This document shows, piece by piece, positions 25,380 through 34,951 of a DNA stretch of 64,000 bases. This DNA is from Saccharicrinis sp963677655. Lineage in GTDB: Bacteria > Bacteroidota > Bacteroidia > Bacteroidales > Marinilabiliaceae. The stretch lies in the NCBI GenBank assembly GCA_963677655.1, contig OY782088.1. One strand, given 5' to 3'. The notes beneath the pieces are model-generated. The model saw nothing but the letters and a program-made list of their open reading frames with translations, was not told where the DNA came from and did not search any database. Numbering within the stretch: position 1 is the first letter of the stretch; every line of letters starts with the position of its first letter. Position numbers and translations under genes: made by a program.

Positions 25380-25625
25380 TATTTAAGGGCTTTTTTTTTC
25401 AGAAAAATTCAAAAAAAAACGCTGTGTTCCGCTATGGGTCTGCAATACAAGGGTTTATGTTTTTGTTATTTTTGTGATAAAATTGATGATTTTACTAGTT
25501 TAGGAATTGTAACAAGTGAAAAACCATATTTATTAGAATTGATAAGTGTACTTTCTCTTATGATAAAATGATTATGTTAATGTCTTTATGAAATATTTTA
25601 ATCGAATATGGCTTCAAAATTTATA
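25380..25625. other. Gap between tRNA promoter and dispersed repeat
   Basis: AT-rich DNA with no convincing gene. A short plus-strand frame here has an unsupported non-ATG start, runs over the tRNA promoter and has no recognisable features. Confidence 0.5.
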
Positions 25626-25895
25626 GTGAAAATCATAGCCGTCCAAAATATTTTTTTAACTGGCGTTTCATCCAGACCAGACTTCCTTTTTTAGTTTGAT
25701 CCAAAAAAGAAAAAAAGATCAAGGCTGCATCCATCTCATTCAAAAAACTACGGTTATTTGAGTGAAATCATTTCATCACACTTAGGTCAAACAAAAACGA
25801 TTTTTAACTGTCCTAACTTTGTTTTTTTGTTCACTGGATCTGGTCATATAGAACCGACTAAAGATTTTCATTCTATTCTTTATTTAGGACAGATG
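25626..25895 (-). repeat. Dispersed intergenic repeat, copy 2 (inverted relative to copy 1)
   Basis: The reverse complement aligns with 1474-1757 nearly end to end, sharing GTTAAAAATCGTTTTTGTTT, CGTAGTTTTTTGA, GCAGCCTTGA, and the end block with GCCA.TTAAAAAA.TATTTT and CTATGATTTT. The T-rich/A-rich hairpin (around 25682-25717) is retained while individual bases differ, so structure seems better kept than sequence. No gene lies within. Confidence 0.75.
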
Positions 25896-26011
25896 TGAGT
25901 GTAGATATTAAATTAGTATTACTAGTTGAATATAATTTGTCATTTAATATTTAAAATGGAATGTCTATTACCTTTGATACCAGAAATAGGATAAGTGAGT
26001 ATAAAGCAAAA

Positions 26012-26037
26012 AAAAAGAGGCTTATTAGCCTCTTTTT
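26012..26037. terminator. Terminator of the aroQ-pyk unit
   Basis: AAAAAGAGGC pairs with GCCTCTTTTT around TTATTA, with A and T tracts on both sides. It follows the minus-strand pyk stop codon. Confidence 0.85.
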
Positions 26038-26058
26038 ATATATTATTATTTAAAAGAA

Positions 26059-27498
26059 TTACTTATTGATTGATTCTTTTGTTTTAGTCAAAAGTTCTTC
26101 TACTGTAATAATTTCAAGGAAAGTTGTTCCACTTCCAATACCAAAGCTACTACCTAAATAAGCAACTTGATCGTTAGCAGCAAGAACATCCTTTTTAAGT
26201 AGTTTCTCAAGAGTTTTAATTAAGATCTCTTCTTTAGATCCACCTTGCTCCATAATCTTAGGAGATACACCATAAGAAAGGTTTAATTCTCTTGCAGTTC
26301 TTGGGCTGAAACATAAAGCGTAAACAGGAATGTTACCTCTAAATGCAGCTAAATAACGAGCAGTTCTACCTGAAATACTATCTGTAATAACTGCTTTCAC
26401 ATTTAAGTCAGATGCTGATTTAAACGCAGTTTCAGCTAAATATGTAGTTTTACTTTTTTGTAAATTAGGTACAGGAATATCATTACGATTATCTTTAGCT
26501 GCCTCAACTTCTCTTGCTATAGAAGACATTGTTTGAACAGCTTCAACTCCGTAATCACCATAAGCAGTTTCACCACTAAGCATAATTGCATCTGTACGAT
26601 AGTAGATTGCATTTGCAACGTCAGTAACTTCTGCACGTGTAGGACGAGGATTTTTAATCATTGTGTGTAACATTTGTGTTGCCACGATTACAGGCTTTTT
26701 AAATTCTACACACTTTCTGATTAATTTACGTTGAATTCCAGGAATTTTTTCTTGTGCAATTTCAATACCCATGTCACCACGAGCAATCATAACACCATAA
26801 ACACAATCAACGATTTCGTCAATATTGTCAACACCTTCTTGGTTTTCAATTTTTGCAATGATTTTAGCAGGAGATTCTAAACGATCTAATTCTTTTTGAA
26901 CGTCTGCAACATCTTGTGAATTTCTTACAAATGAGTGAGCAATAAAGTCAACTTCTTGTTCAGCTGCATATCCTAAGAAACGAATATCTTTTTCAGTTAA
27001 TGAAGGTAAGTTAATACGAACGCCAGGAACGTTAACACTCTTTTTTCCTCCTATTTCACCATCATTTTCAACAGAACACACTAAATAGTCATCTTTTTTC
27101 TCGATAACTTTAAGAGCAGTTTCTCCATCGTCAATTAAAACATCACCACCAACAGGAACATCATTTGCAAACTCTTCATAAGAAACGCATAGGCATTCAG
27201 CTGTTGATTTAGTATCAGGTTCGCCTTTAACCTTAATTGTGTCACCCTTAGCAACTAAAATTTTGTTGCCATCTTCAGTTGGTGTAGTTCTGATTTCTGG
27301 ACCTTTAGTATCAACAAGGATAGCAACTTTATCAGAAATAGCACGAACTCTTTCTACAACAGTTTTTAATCCTTCGTAATCCATGTGAGCTGTATTTAGT
27401 CTCACTACGTTTACACCTGATTTAATTAAATTTTTTACATAATCTGGATCACACTTCATGTCTGATACAGTAGCAACGATTTTTGTAAACTTTTTCAT
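26059..27498 (-). CDS. pyk: Pyruvate kinase
   Basis: Final step of glycolysis: phosphoenolpyruvate plus ADP to pyruvate plus ATP. The 479 residues cover the usual barrel: KIVATVSDMKCDPDYVKNLI at the start, LVDTKGPEIRTT, the DDGETAL B-domain, and the metal/PEP-binding IIAKIENQEGVDNIDEI. MIARGDMGIEIA is followed by KPVIVATQMLHTMIKNPRPT (signature with the catalytic region). The C-terminal domain has SGRTARYLAAFR and ends near LLTKTKESINK. The frame can begin at a TTG at 27501, but the adjacent ATG is preferred. It lies 41 bp after aroQ on the same strand, probably one transcript. Confidence 0.96.
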   Translation of the reverse strand: MKKFTKIVATVSDMKCDPDYVKNLIKSGVNVVRLNTAHMDYEGLKTVVERVRAISDKVAILVDTKGPEIRTTPTEDGNKILVAKGDTIKVKGEPDTKSTAECLCVSYEEFANDVPVGGDVLIDDGETALKVIEKKDDYLVCSVENDGEIGGKKSVNVPGVRINLPSLTEKDIRFLGYAAEQEVDFIAHSFVRNSQDVADVQKELDRLESPAKIIAKIENQEGVDNIDEIVDCVYGVMIARGDMGIEIAQEKIPGIQRKLIRKCVEFKKPVIVATQMLHTMIKNPRPTRAEVTDVANAIYYRTDAIMLSGETAYGDYGVEAVQTMSSIAREVEAAKDNRNDIPVPNLQKSKTTYLAETAFKSASDLNVKAVITDSISGRTARYLAAFRGNIPVYALCFSPRTARELNLSYGVSPKIMEQGGSKEEILIKTLEKLLKKDVLAANDQVAYLGSSFGIGSGTTFLEIITVEELLTKTKESINK

Positions 27499-27539
27499 CA
27501 ACTAATTATTTATTTTAATTTTTCTATTATTTCAAAATT

Positions 27540-27965
27540 TTATTCTATTGAATTTAGTATGCTTTGTATTGCCAAATTATATGAGTTTAGACCAAAACCT
27601 GCTATTGTTCCAATACAAACAGGCGAAATGAATGAATGATGTCTAAACGACTCTCTTTTAAAAACATTTGAAATGTGTACTTCAATTACAGGTGTGGTAA
27701 TTCCTGAAATAGCGTCTGCCAAAGCGACAGATGTGTGAGTATAGGCTCCTGCATTTAAAATTATAGCATCGTAACTAAAGCCTACTTCGTGAATTTTGTT
27801 GATTAACTCACCTTCAATATTTGATTGAAAATAAAATAATTCAATATTCCCGTATTTGATCTTTAATTTTTCGAAATAATCTTCAAAAGACTTATTTCCG
27901 TAAATATTAACCTCTCTTTTTCCTAATAGATTTAAATTAGGTCCATTTAGTATTAAAAGCTTCAT
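27540..27965 (-). CDS. aroQ: Type II 3-dehydroquinate dehydratase
   Basis: Third step of the shikimate pathway, dehydrating 3-dehydroquinate. The 141-residue length is normal for the dodecameric type II enzyme. LILNGPNLNLLGKREVNIYG contains the flexible-lid Arg and catalytic Tyr region. FFYFQSNIEGELINKIHE-like sequence (IELFYFQSNIEGELI) carries the Asn/Glu pair, ILNAGAYTHTSVALADAI is the substrate-binding loop, and PVIEVHISNVFKRESFRHHS has the catalytic His. First gene of a two-gene unit with pyk. Confidence 0.95.
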   Translation of the reverse strand: MKLLILNGPNLNLLGKREVNIYGNKSFEDYFEKLKIKYGNIELFYFQSNIEGELINKIHEVGFSYDAIILNAGAYTHTSVALADAISGITTPVIEVHISNVFKRESFRHHSFISPVCIGTIAGFGLNSYNLAIQSILNSIE

Positions 27966-28600
27966 TTTTTATAAAAATTGTAATAAATACAATTCGTTTT
28001 TAGGGGCACTCTTAAAAATTTGCAGCAAATGTATTGAAAACTTACGTGATTATAAAACCGTTTGAAAAAACAATTATCTAAATTATGTAGTTTTTAAAGT
28101 TTATAAATAATTTATAAAGCAAAAAAATCTTATTTCTAATTTATTTAATTGTTTTTAATGAGAAGGAAATCAATTGTTTGTATGTTATTTTAAGTGAAAA
28201 ATTTTAAGTGATGAAAAATATATACTTATTTTAACTCAATAGTTAAATTATTGTAATTGATATAAATTAATTAAATGACTAGGTTGTCTATTATATCTAT
28301 ATTAAAATTTTAATGAAATTTATTTGAGATTTACTTATTTAATTAATGTTAGGTATAGACATTGTTTGAAAAATTCACTACTTTATTTACAAAATATCGA
28401 ATATCTACAATTGTAAATTTCATAATGTTTTATTAGGTTTTACTGTTAAGTGTTATAATATTAAGTAAGTTAATGCGTTACAGTGATATTAATGCTATAT
28501 AATATTTACATAAAAAATTATTTTTTTATTGATTCGATATATATATATTATTATATTTACTATAAAGTTACATTATTAATATTACTTAATTTACGAAAAG
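27966..28600. other. Long AT-rich gap between aroQ and xerD
   Basis: About 635 bases between divergent genes, very AT-rich, without an open frame of note or an RNA gene I recognise. It holds the aroQ -7 element and several TA-rich tracts ahead of xerD (around 28540-28560). Confidence 0.5.
28025..28033 (-). promoter_or_regulatory. Likely -7 element for aroQ-pyk
   Basis: Reads TACATTTGC on the minus strand, an exact TAnnTTTG match, 59 bases before the aroQ start. The -33 region is weak (TTTT rather than TTTG). Confidence 0.5.
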
Positions 28601-29503
28601 ATGGATTGGGAATCAGAAATTGAAGGCTTTAAAGGATATCTTAAGGTAGAAAAGGGCTTATCAGATAATTCTATTCATGCATATGTTACAGATTTAACAA
28701 AGTTAGTTCAGTTTTTAAAAGATAAAGGTTTAGATCATAAAGGGCCAGAAGGTGTAACCTTAAATGATTTAAAAGAAATGATTGAATGGATTGCTCAGAA
28801 AGGGATTAGTCCAAGAACTCAAGCTAGAATAATAAGTGGTATAAAGTCATTTTACAAATTTCTGTTAATAGAGGAAAAAATAGAAAAAGATCCAACCGCT
28901 TTGTTAGAGTCTCCAAAAATTGGTAGAAAACTACCTGAAATATTATCCGTTGAGGAAATAGATAGCATTATTAATGCTATTGATACAAGAAAGCCAGAAG
29001 GACAAAGAAATAAAGCAATTCTTGAGACACTTTATAGTTGCGGATTAAGAGTTTCTGAATTGATTGATCTTAAAATATCAAATTTATTTTTTGAATCAGG
29101 TTTCATAAAAATAGAGGGGAAGGGAAATAAAGAAAGACTTGTTCCTATTAGTGCTAAAGCTATTAAGGAAATTAACTTGTATTTAAGTGAGTATAGGAGG
29201 AATCTAAAAATACATCCGGATAGTGAGGATATTTTATTTTTAAATAGAAGGGGTAAGAAATTATCCAGAGTTATGATTTTTACAATTATTAAAGGTCTTG
29301 TTGCGATTCTAGGAATGGATAAAAATGTAAGTCCTCATACTTTTAGACATTCGTTTGCAACGCATTTAATTGATGGAGGAGCAAATTTAAGAGCTGTTCA
29401 GGAAATGTTAGGGCATGAATCAATAATAACAACTGAAATTTATACTCATTTGGATAAAGAATATCTTAAAAATACAATGATACAATTTCATCCTAGATCA
29501 TAG
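28601..29503 (+). CDS. xerD: Site-specific tyrosine recombinase XerD
   Basis: A 300-residue tyrosine recombinase that, with XerC, resolves chromosome dimers at dif. The N-terminal SAM-like DNA-binding domain covers residues 1-~90 (KVEKGLSDNSIHAYVTDLTK, SPRTQARIISGIKSFYKFL). The catalytic domain shows the first Arg in YSCGLRVSELIDL, the Lys in KGNKERLVP, the HxxR box in SPHTFRHSFATHLIDGGANL, the second His in EMLGHESIITTEIYTH, and the Tyr nucleophile in the last stretch. No phage or integron features are nearby and the length is that of the housekeeping protein. Alone on its strand, with a terminator after it. XerC instead of XerD is possible but less likely. Confidence 0.9.
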   Translation: MDWESEIEGFKGYLKVEKGLSDNSIHAYVTDLTKLVQFLKDKGLDHKGPEGVTLNDLKEMIEWIAQKGISPRTQARIISGIKSFYKFLLIEEKIEKDPTALLESPKIGRKLPEILSVEEIDSIINAIDTRKPEGQRNKAILETLYSCGLRVSELIDLKISNLFFESGFIKIEGKGNKERLVPISAKAIKEINLYLSEYRRNLKIHPDSEDILFLNRRGKKLSRVMIFTIIKGLVAILGMDKNVSPHTFRHSFATHLIDGGANLRAVQEMLGHESIITTEIYTHLDKEYLKNTMIQFHPRS

Positions 29504-29530
29504 AAAAAAGGAGTTTTACTCCTTTTTTTT
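29504..29530. terminator. Bidirectional terminator between xerD and rsmD
   Basis: AAAAAAGGAG pairs with CTCCTTTTTT around TTTTA, with A and T runs on either side. Confidence 0.85.
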
Positions 29531-30065
29531 ATGCCTTGAAGAATGTGAAAATTACTTTTCCGTTTTCTCTATTTTCTACAAAATTAGGATGTGATTTAAA
29601 ATCTACCTTTCCAGAATGTTCAAAAATTAGTAATCCATTTTCATTTAATAAATTGTTGTTTATTATAAGATCAGGTATTGTTTCTGCATTATTTAAATCA
29701 TAGGGAGGGTCAGCAAAGATCATATCATAGGATTCATTTGTTTTTTCAATGAATTTAAAAACATTCGCTTTAATTACTTTTATAAAAGAATCCATTCCTA
29801 AATCCTCAGTGTTTTTTTTGATATATCTGTAATGGTTGAAATTTAATTCAACACAAGTTATATCTTTAGAACCTCGCGAAGCAAATTCTAAGCTAATGCT
29901 TCCAGTTCCTCCAAAGAGATCGAGTACTTTTAAATTATTAAAAGTGTAGTGGTTATTTAAAACATTAAATAAGTTTTCTTTTGCAAAGTCAGTTGTAGGT
30001 CTTGCCTTAAAGTTTTTAGGAGGGGAAAATCTTCTTCCTTTTAAAGAACCACTAATTATACGCAT
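29529..30065 (-). CDS. rsmD: 16S rRNA (guanine(966)-N(2))-methyltransferase
   Basis: A 178-residue SAM-dependent methyltransferase that modifies G966 in the 30S subunit. MRIISGSLKGRRF starts the family, then RPTTDFAKENLFNVL, the SAM-binding LDLFGGTGSISLEFASRG, and the catalytic DPPY motif (MIFADPPYDL). The start overlaps the end of the upstream DUF3822 gene by ten bases, so translation is coupled. That pairing is a recurring arrangement in Bacteroidota. Confidence 0.95.
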   Translation of the reverse strand: MRIISGSLKGRRFSPPKNFKARPTTDFAKENLFNVLNNHYTFNNLKVLDLFGGTGSISLEFASRGSKDITCVELNFNHYRYIKKNTEDLGMDSFIKVIKANVFKFIEKTNESYDMIFADPPYDLNNAETIPDLIINNNLLNENGLLIFEHSGKVDFKSHPNFVENRENGKVIFTFFKA

Positions 30066-30907
30066 AATGGGATGTTAATTAAATTTATATGATCTTGTAA
30101 AGATATATTTTTAAAGATAGTAGAAAATTTAAAGTGTTTACTATCCTTTATTATTTCAATATGTTTTATATACTTTTTTAATAATAAATATATATCGTCT
30201 GTTTTATTGATTTTACCCGTAAAAAAAACTTTTGACGAATTGTTATTTAATTTTAATTGTTCGAAAATAAGTAGTGTATAATATAGAAACTCTTTTTTAT
30301 CATGAAATTTGAATGAATTATGAAGTTTGAGGTTGTTTCCTGAAATTACAATAATATCAAAGAATGAGTTTTGCATATTAATGTAAATCTGATATTTATC
30401 GTTATTAAAGTTAGTATTTAATAACGCTGTTTCGATAAATGGAGTAGTAGGACAGTAGTAATATATATTCTCATACTTGTTCTCCAATAATTCCACAATA
30501 GATTTAGGGATGCTAAATACACAGTAAGAATCAGCCATTTTTATTTTGTTACAAAAAGCTAATTCTTCATTGAATTTTTTATTGTTGAAACAGAATTCTA
30601 AATACAAATCCTTTTTTTCTTCTTCGTATAAAGAGCTAGGAATAAGAGTGTTTTGTTTTGTGTAATACAAAACAAAAACTTTTTGATAAGGAAATTGTAA
30701 AAACTCATTATTTGTTAATTCATCTTCAATAGAATTAATTAAAGATTGATTTAACGATAAGGGTTTTTGGAAAAATAATATGTACTCATTACTAATAGGA
30801 TCAAGTACACAAAAAGAAAATCCATCCAGAGTTAACTGGATGGATAAAAAATATGAATTAGTAATATTTTTATCGAAATTACTATCAACAACAAATTGGT
30901 TACTCAT
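30056..30907 (-). CDS. DUF3822 family protein
   Basis: A 283-residue protein characteristic of Bacteroidota. YFLSIQLTLDGFSFCVLD resembles the strand pattern of ASKHA/PilM-like folds, and KYQIYINMQNSFFDIIVISG resembles the second domain of that fold. No signal peptide, membrane segment or catalytic motif was seen. The gene is very AT-rich (poly-Asn and poly-Lys stretches), in line with the region. It overlaps rsmD by ten bases and is always expected to be expressed with it. The function is not known; a role connected with ribosome maturation is only a guess from that neighbour. Confidence 0.85.
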   Translation of the reverse strand: MSNQFVVDSNFDKNITNSYFLSIQLTLDGFSFCVLDPISNEYILFFQKPLSLNQSLINSIEDELTNNEFLQFPYQKVFVLYYTKQNTLIPSSLYEEEKKDLYLEFCFNNKKFNEELAFCNKIKMADSYCVFSIPKSIVELLENKYENIYYYCPTTPFIETALLNTNFNNDKYQIYINMQNSFFDIIVISGNNLKLHNSFKFHDKKEFLYYTLLIFEQLKLNNNSSKVFFTGKINKTDDIYLLLKKYIKHIEIIKDSKHFKFSTIFKNISLQDHINLINIPLCV

Positions 30908-30977
30908 AATAATATTTTACATTAATGCAGTTTGTTAAATGATGTATATATCCTTAAATCTGCTTTAAGATAAAATA

Positions 30978-31607
30978 TTACTCCCAGTTACCAGCGTTGT
31001 TATTTGTTTCCTCTAGTGAACCTACTTTTAAACCTGGATATTTCTCAAGTTTTCCAGCTTTGTCATTTAAGTTAATAATTTCTTGTTCATCTAACCCATC
31101 TAGGAATACGTTGTTGTGTACTTTAGCTTCAAAAACTTGAACTTTTACACCTGATCCGGTTTGAACAATTCCAGCACCCATTTCATATTCTTCATTTTGT
31201 ACAAAAGGAACAAATTTTATAGAATCAATAGGGTATTTTTTTCCAAATAAAGAATCAAGTACGCTAACTAAGATAGTATCACGTTTAATCATTCCTAATG
31301 ATAATGCTTTTTCTTCAGTCATTCCATCAGCAATTTGTTCATCAGTTAAACTACCTTCTTTCTTTACTAACTTTAATGAGTCTGATTTTACAAAGTTGAT
31401 TAATGAATCAAAACTTCCGGTATATTTATCGTATTGCGATTTGTAAGCAACCTGTGCAGTTCTGATGTCTTTTAGTTTTTCAATGTTAGTGTCAGTGCGA
31501 AGTTTATAAATTCTATTAAACTCAATTACACTATTGATACTGTCATAACACAAATATGCTAAACCAACAATTGCAATAAGAAGTACGATTTGAATTACTG
31601 TTTTCAT
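30978..31607 (-). CDS. Membrane-anchored protein of unknown function, pseudopilin-like layout
   Basis: A 209-residue protein starting at the ATG at 31607. The frame extends further to 31661, but the family start fits MKTVIQIVLLIAIVGLAYL, one N-terminal membrane segment. Then comes SVIEFNRIYKLRTDTNIEKLK, a helix continuing out of the membrane, and IRTAQVAYKSQYDKYTGSFD, a pattern that resembles the N-terminal helix of type II pseudopilins. The rest is soluble, ending in SLEETNNNAGNWE. No prepilin cleavage motif is present. It is conserved-looking but unrecognised. Divergent from the helicase gene. Confidence 0.7.
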   Translation of the reverse strand: MKTVIQIVLLIAIVGLAYLCYDSINSVIEFNRIYKLRTDTNIEKLKDIRTAQVAYKSQYDKYTGSFDSLINFVKSDSLKLVKKEGSLTDEQIADGMTEEKALSLGMIKRDTILVSVLDSLFGKKYPIDSIKFVPFVQNEEYEMGAGIVQTGSGVKVQVFEAKVHNNVFLDGLDEQEIINLNDKAGKLEKYPGLKVGSLEETNNNAGNWE

Positions 31608-31640
31608 TATTTTACAGATTTTTGTATTAGTTTGAATGCA

Positions 31641-31648
31641 CAAATTTA
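31641..31648 (-). promoter_or_regulatory. Possible -7 element for the membrane protein gene
   Basis: Reads TAAATTTG on the minus strand (TAnnTTTG match), 33 bases before the chosen ATG. It lies inside the longer reading frame, which supports the shorter start. Confidence 0.35.
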
Positions 31649-31697
31649 AAAAAAAAATCAAATTTTGGATTTTGATTCTATTATTTATTAAAGAATA

Positions 31698-33119
31698 ATG
31701 TTAAATAATCATATAAAAAATACCATAAAGGCTAATTTTGAGCATATTCCCACAGAATCTCAAGGTTTGGCAATTGATGCATTTGTAGATTTTCTTACAT
31801 CAATGGAAGAAAAACCTGTATTTTTATTAAAGGGATATGCAGGAACAGGTAAAACTTCATTAATTAGTTCTATTGTTTCAACTTTAGATGAGTTAAATTT
31901 TAGACAAGTTTTAATGGCACCAACAGGTCGTGCTGCAAAAGTGTTTTCAGGATATTCTGGTAAGTCAGCTTACACTATTCATAAAGTTATTTATAGACAA
32001 AAATCAGCTAAAGACGGTTTTGGAAATTTTAATTTAAATAGAAATTTTAAGCCAGGCACTATATTTTTTGTTGATGAAGCATCAATGATATCCGGATCAA
32101 ATTATGAATATACCAGTTTTGGAAGTGGTAATTTACTAGAAGATTTAATCAGTTTTGTATTTGAGAGTAAAGACTGTAGGTTAGTTTTGATTGGGGATTC
32201 TGCTCAGTTACCCCCAGTTGGAAATTCCGACAGTCCGGCTCTAGATTATGATAATCTAAGATATTATGGTGTTAATATTTTTTCTTGCTTTTTAAATGAT
32301 ATTGTAAGGCAAAAGAACGAAAGTGGCATTTTGGATAATGCCTCCAATTTAAGGTTTGAGATCGAATCTGAAAATATACTTGATCATATTCCAAAATTTG
32401 TATTAAATGAATATGAAGATATAAGAAAAATTACAGGGGAGGAGTTGATTGAAGAAATAAATAGTGCTTATGATTCTTATGGAATGGAGGAAACTCTTAT
32501 TGTTAATCGTTCAAACAAACGTACAAATTTATACAATAAGGGAATTAGAAATTCAATTCTTTACAAAGAAGATGAACTGTCAGTTGGAGATTATATTTTG
32601 GTTGTGAAGAATAATTATTTCTGGATGAAAAATAATAAGGAAGTTGATTTTATTGCAAATGGTGATATAGCTGAAATTGTGCGAATAAAGGGATATGAAG
32701 AATTATATGAAAAGCGATTTGTTAATTGTACTATTAGATTAGTTGATTATAAGGAATTGGAAGTTGATGTTAAGTTAATTTTAGATGCACTAAATGCTGA
32801 CACACCTGGTTTATCACAAAAAGAGCAGGAAGCTTTTTTTTATGAAGTGATGAAAGATTATGAAGATCTAAGTCCAAAAAAGAAACAGTATAAGGCAGTA
32901 AAGGAAAATGAATATTATAATGCCTTACAAGTAAAATTTGCCTACGCAATGACCTGCCATAAAGCTCAGGGAGGTCAATGGAAAGTTGTTTTTGTAGATC
33001 CTGGGTATGTTCCTGAAGAAAATATTAATAAAGATTATTATCGATGGCTTTATACTGCTTTTACAAGGTGTACTGAGAAATTGTATCTAGTTAATTTTAA
33101 AGATGAATATTTTGAGTAA
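31698..33119 (+). CDS. RecD-like ATP-dependent DNA helicase
   Basis: A 473-residue superfamily 1B helicase. Motif I is GYAGTGKTSLI, motif Ia LMAPTGRAAKVF, motif II FVDEASMIS, motif III LIGDSAQLPPVG. The C-terminal UvrD/RecD domain has VKFAYAMTCHKAQGGQWKVV (motif V) and YTAFTRCTEKLYLV (motif VI). This set matches the RecD2/Pif1-like stand-alone helicases common in Bacteroidota, rather than RecD of RecBCD, since no recB or recC lies near. The role is probably DNA repair or replication-fork processing, unassigned in detail. Monocistronic, ending at a convergent terminator. Confidence 0.85.
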   Translation: MLNNHIKNTIKANFEHIPTESQGLAIDAFVDFLTSMEEKPVFLLKGYAGTGKTSLISSIVSTLDELNFRQVLMAPTGRAAKVFSGYSGKSAYTIHKVIYRQKSAKDGFGNFNLNRNFKPGTIFFVDEASMISGSNYEYTSFGSGNLLEDLISFVFESKDCRLVLIGDSAQLPPVGNSDSPALDYDNLRYYGVNIFSCFLNDIVRQKNESGILDNASNLRFEIESENILDHIPKFVLNEYEDIRKITGEELIEEINSAYDSYGMEETLIVNRSNKRTNLYNKGIRNSILYKEDELSVGDYILVVKNNYFWMKNNKEVDFIANGDIAEIVRIKGYEELYEKRFVNCTIRLVDYKELEVDVKLILDALNADTPGLSQKEQEAFFYEVMKDYEDLSPKKKQYKAVKENEYYNALQVKFAYAMTCHKAQGGQWKVVFVDPGYVPEENINKDYYRWLYTAFTRCTEKLYLVNFKDEYFE

Positions 33120-33131
33120 TATTAAATAAAA

Positions 33132-33154
33132 AAGGGGGAAATTTATTTCCCCCT
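33132..33154. terminator. Terminator between helicase and phosphohexomutase genes
   Basis: AGGGGGAAAT pairs with ATTTCCCCCT around a short loop, preceded by an A run. It would terminate the minus-strand mutase gene as T-rich sequence. Confidence 0.75.
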
Positions 33155-33178
33155 AGTGTATATTAAGCTATTTGTAAT

Positions 33179-34930
33179 TTACTCAATTTTTAGATCCTTT
33201 GCTATTGCGCTGATTTTATCTTCAGCCTTTGAATCAGCAGTGTAATATTCACTCTTATCATTCATTTCACCTTTAACTTCAAAGTAAAATTTGATTTTAG
33301 GTTCTGTACCTGAAGGTCTAACACTGATTTTTGATCCATCTACAGTGAAAAATTGAAGCACATTGGAAGTTGTAGGTAAATCAATGTCTGATTCTGAGTT
33401 GTCTAATTTATTAAAAGCTTTCAATACAGCATAATCCTTAACTATAGATACTTTTGATCCTGCAAGTTCAACTGGTGGATTTTCTCTAAAATCCTTCATT
33501 ATTTGTTGAATTTCATCTGCTCCAGATTTTCCTTTACGAACAATGTAAATCATTTTTTCTTTAGAATATCCGTATTCAAGGTAAATATTCTGAAGTAGTT
33601 CAAATAGAGTAATGTTATTATCTTTTGCCCATGCTGCAATTTCAGCAAACATCGCACAAGAAGCAACGGCATCTTTATCTCTTACATAATCCCCAGGTAA
33701 AAAGCCATAACTTTCTTCACCACCACAAATATACTTCTTCTCGCCTTCGTAGCTTTTAATTTTATCAGCAATCCATTTAAATCCAGTAAATACATCAAAG
33801 TATTCAATGTCATTTTTTACTGCAATTTCTTTTAATAATTCACTGGTAACAATTGTTTTTACAATAAACTCTTTACCTGTTAAAAGATTGTTTTCTTTCC
33901 ATCTTTTAACCATGTACCATGTTAATAATAATGCAGTTTGGTTACCATTTAAAAGAATAAATTCTCCTTTTTCATTTTTACAAGCAATACCAAGACGGTC
34001 AGCATCTGGATCTGATGCCATAACAAGATCTGCATCAATTTCTGTTGCTTTGTCAACCGCCATTTTTAGTGCAGCAGGTTCTTCCGGATTCGGAGAAATT
34101 ACAGTAGGAAAATCTCCACTTACAACATCTTGTTCTGGAATATTTATGATGTTTGTAAATCCATATAATTTTAAAGCATCAGGTATTAACTTAACTCCAG
34201 TACCATGAATTGGAGTATATACAATTTTAAGATCTTTATTTCTTTCGATTGCTCCAGTGTCTAAAGAAATGGATTTTACTTTTGCTAAGTATTTGTTATC
34301 CATATCTTCTCCTAAAATCTGAATTAATTCATCATTACCTTCAAATTTTATTTCATCGATAGATTTTATTTTTTGTACTTCATCAATAACATTTGTATCA
34401 TGTGGTGCAATCATTTGTCCACCATCATTCCAATACGCTTTAAACCCGTTATATTCTTTGGGATTATGAGATGCTGTAATAATGATACCACTTTGGCAAC
34501 CTAATTCGCGAATTACAAATGAAACTTCAGGAGTAGGGCGTAAGTCTTCAAATAATAGAGCTTTGATACCATTCGCAGACATGATTTTAGCAGAAATTTC
34601 AGCAAATTTCTTACTGTTATTTCTACAATCGTGACCAATACAGATTTTAATTTCATCTAAATCAGCAAACTGACTATTAAGGTAATTTGCTAATCCTTGA
34701 GTAGCTGCTCCAACGGTATATATATTCATCCTATTTGATCCAGGTCCCATGATTCCTCTTAAACCACCTGTTCCAAATTCTAAATCTTTATAAAAAGCAT
34801 CAATAAGATCACTTTTGTCTTCTTGATCTAATAGCGCTGAAACTTCTTTTTTAGTTTCTTCATCGTAATTTCCCGATAGCCATTGGTTTGCCTTTTCTGT
34901 TACCAATGCCAATAAATCTTGGTTTTCCAT
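33179..34930 (-). CDS. Phospho-sugar mutase (phosphoglucomutase/phosphomannomutase)
   Basis: A 583-residue alpha-D-phosphohexomutase interconverting hexose-1- and -6-phosphates. The substrate is probably glucose phosphate, given the nucleotide-sugar genes beside it. FGTGGLRGIMGPGSNRMN begins domain 1. The phosphoserine loop is IIITASHNPKEYNG, the metal loop DPDADRLG, the sugar-binding loop GGEESYG and the phosphate-binding loop SVRPSGTEPKIKFY, all in order. The long form is the usual one in this phylum (PgcA-like). It lies 21 bp from the end of rfbD on the same strand, likely the last gene of the sugar-nucleotide run. Confidence 0.93.
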   Translation of the reverse strand: MENQDLLALVTEKANQWLSGNYDEETKKEVSALLDQEDKSDLIDAFYKDLEFGTGGLRGIMGPGSNRMNIYTVGAATQGLANYLNSQFADLDEIKICIGHDCRNNSKKFAEISAKIMSANGIKALLFEDLRPTPEVSFVIRELGCQSGIIITASHNPKEYNGFKAYWNDGGQMIAPHDTNVIDEVQKIKSIDEIKFEGNDELIQILGEDMDNKYLAKVKSISLDTGAIERNKDLKIVYTPIHGTGVKLIPDALKLYGFTNIINIPEQDVVSGDFPTVISPNPEEPAALKMAVDKATEIDADLVMASDPDADRLGIACKNEKGEFILLNGNQTALLLTWYMVKRWKENNLLTGKEFIVKTIVTSELLKEIAVKNDIEYFDVFTGFKWIADKIKSYEGEKKYICGGEESYGFLPGDYVRDKDAVASCAMFAEIAAWAKDNNITLFELLQNIYLEYGYSKEKMIYIVRKGKSGADEIQQIMKDFRENPPVELAGSKVSIVKDYAVLKAFNKLDNSESDIDLPTTSNVLQFFTVDGSKISVRPSGTEPKIKFYFEVKGEMNDKSEYYTADSKAEDKISAIAKDLKIE

Positions 34931-34951
34931 TCTATTTTTATGTTATTAGTT

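Noticed and set aside
25374..25571. 65-codon frame right of the tRNA array
   Set aside because: It begins with a non-ATG codon inside the tRNA promoter and has no gene-like features.
28601..29503. Phage or integron integrase
   Set aside because: Length, domain order and lack of att sites or phage genes fit the housekeeping XerD recombinase.
31698..33119. RecD subunit of RecBCD
   Set aside because: No recB or recC nearby, and the protein is a stand-alone length with complete helicase motifs.
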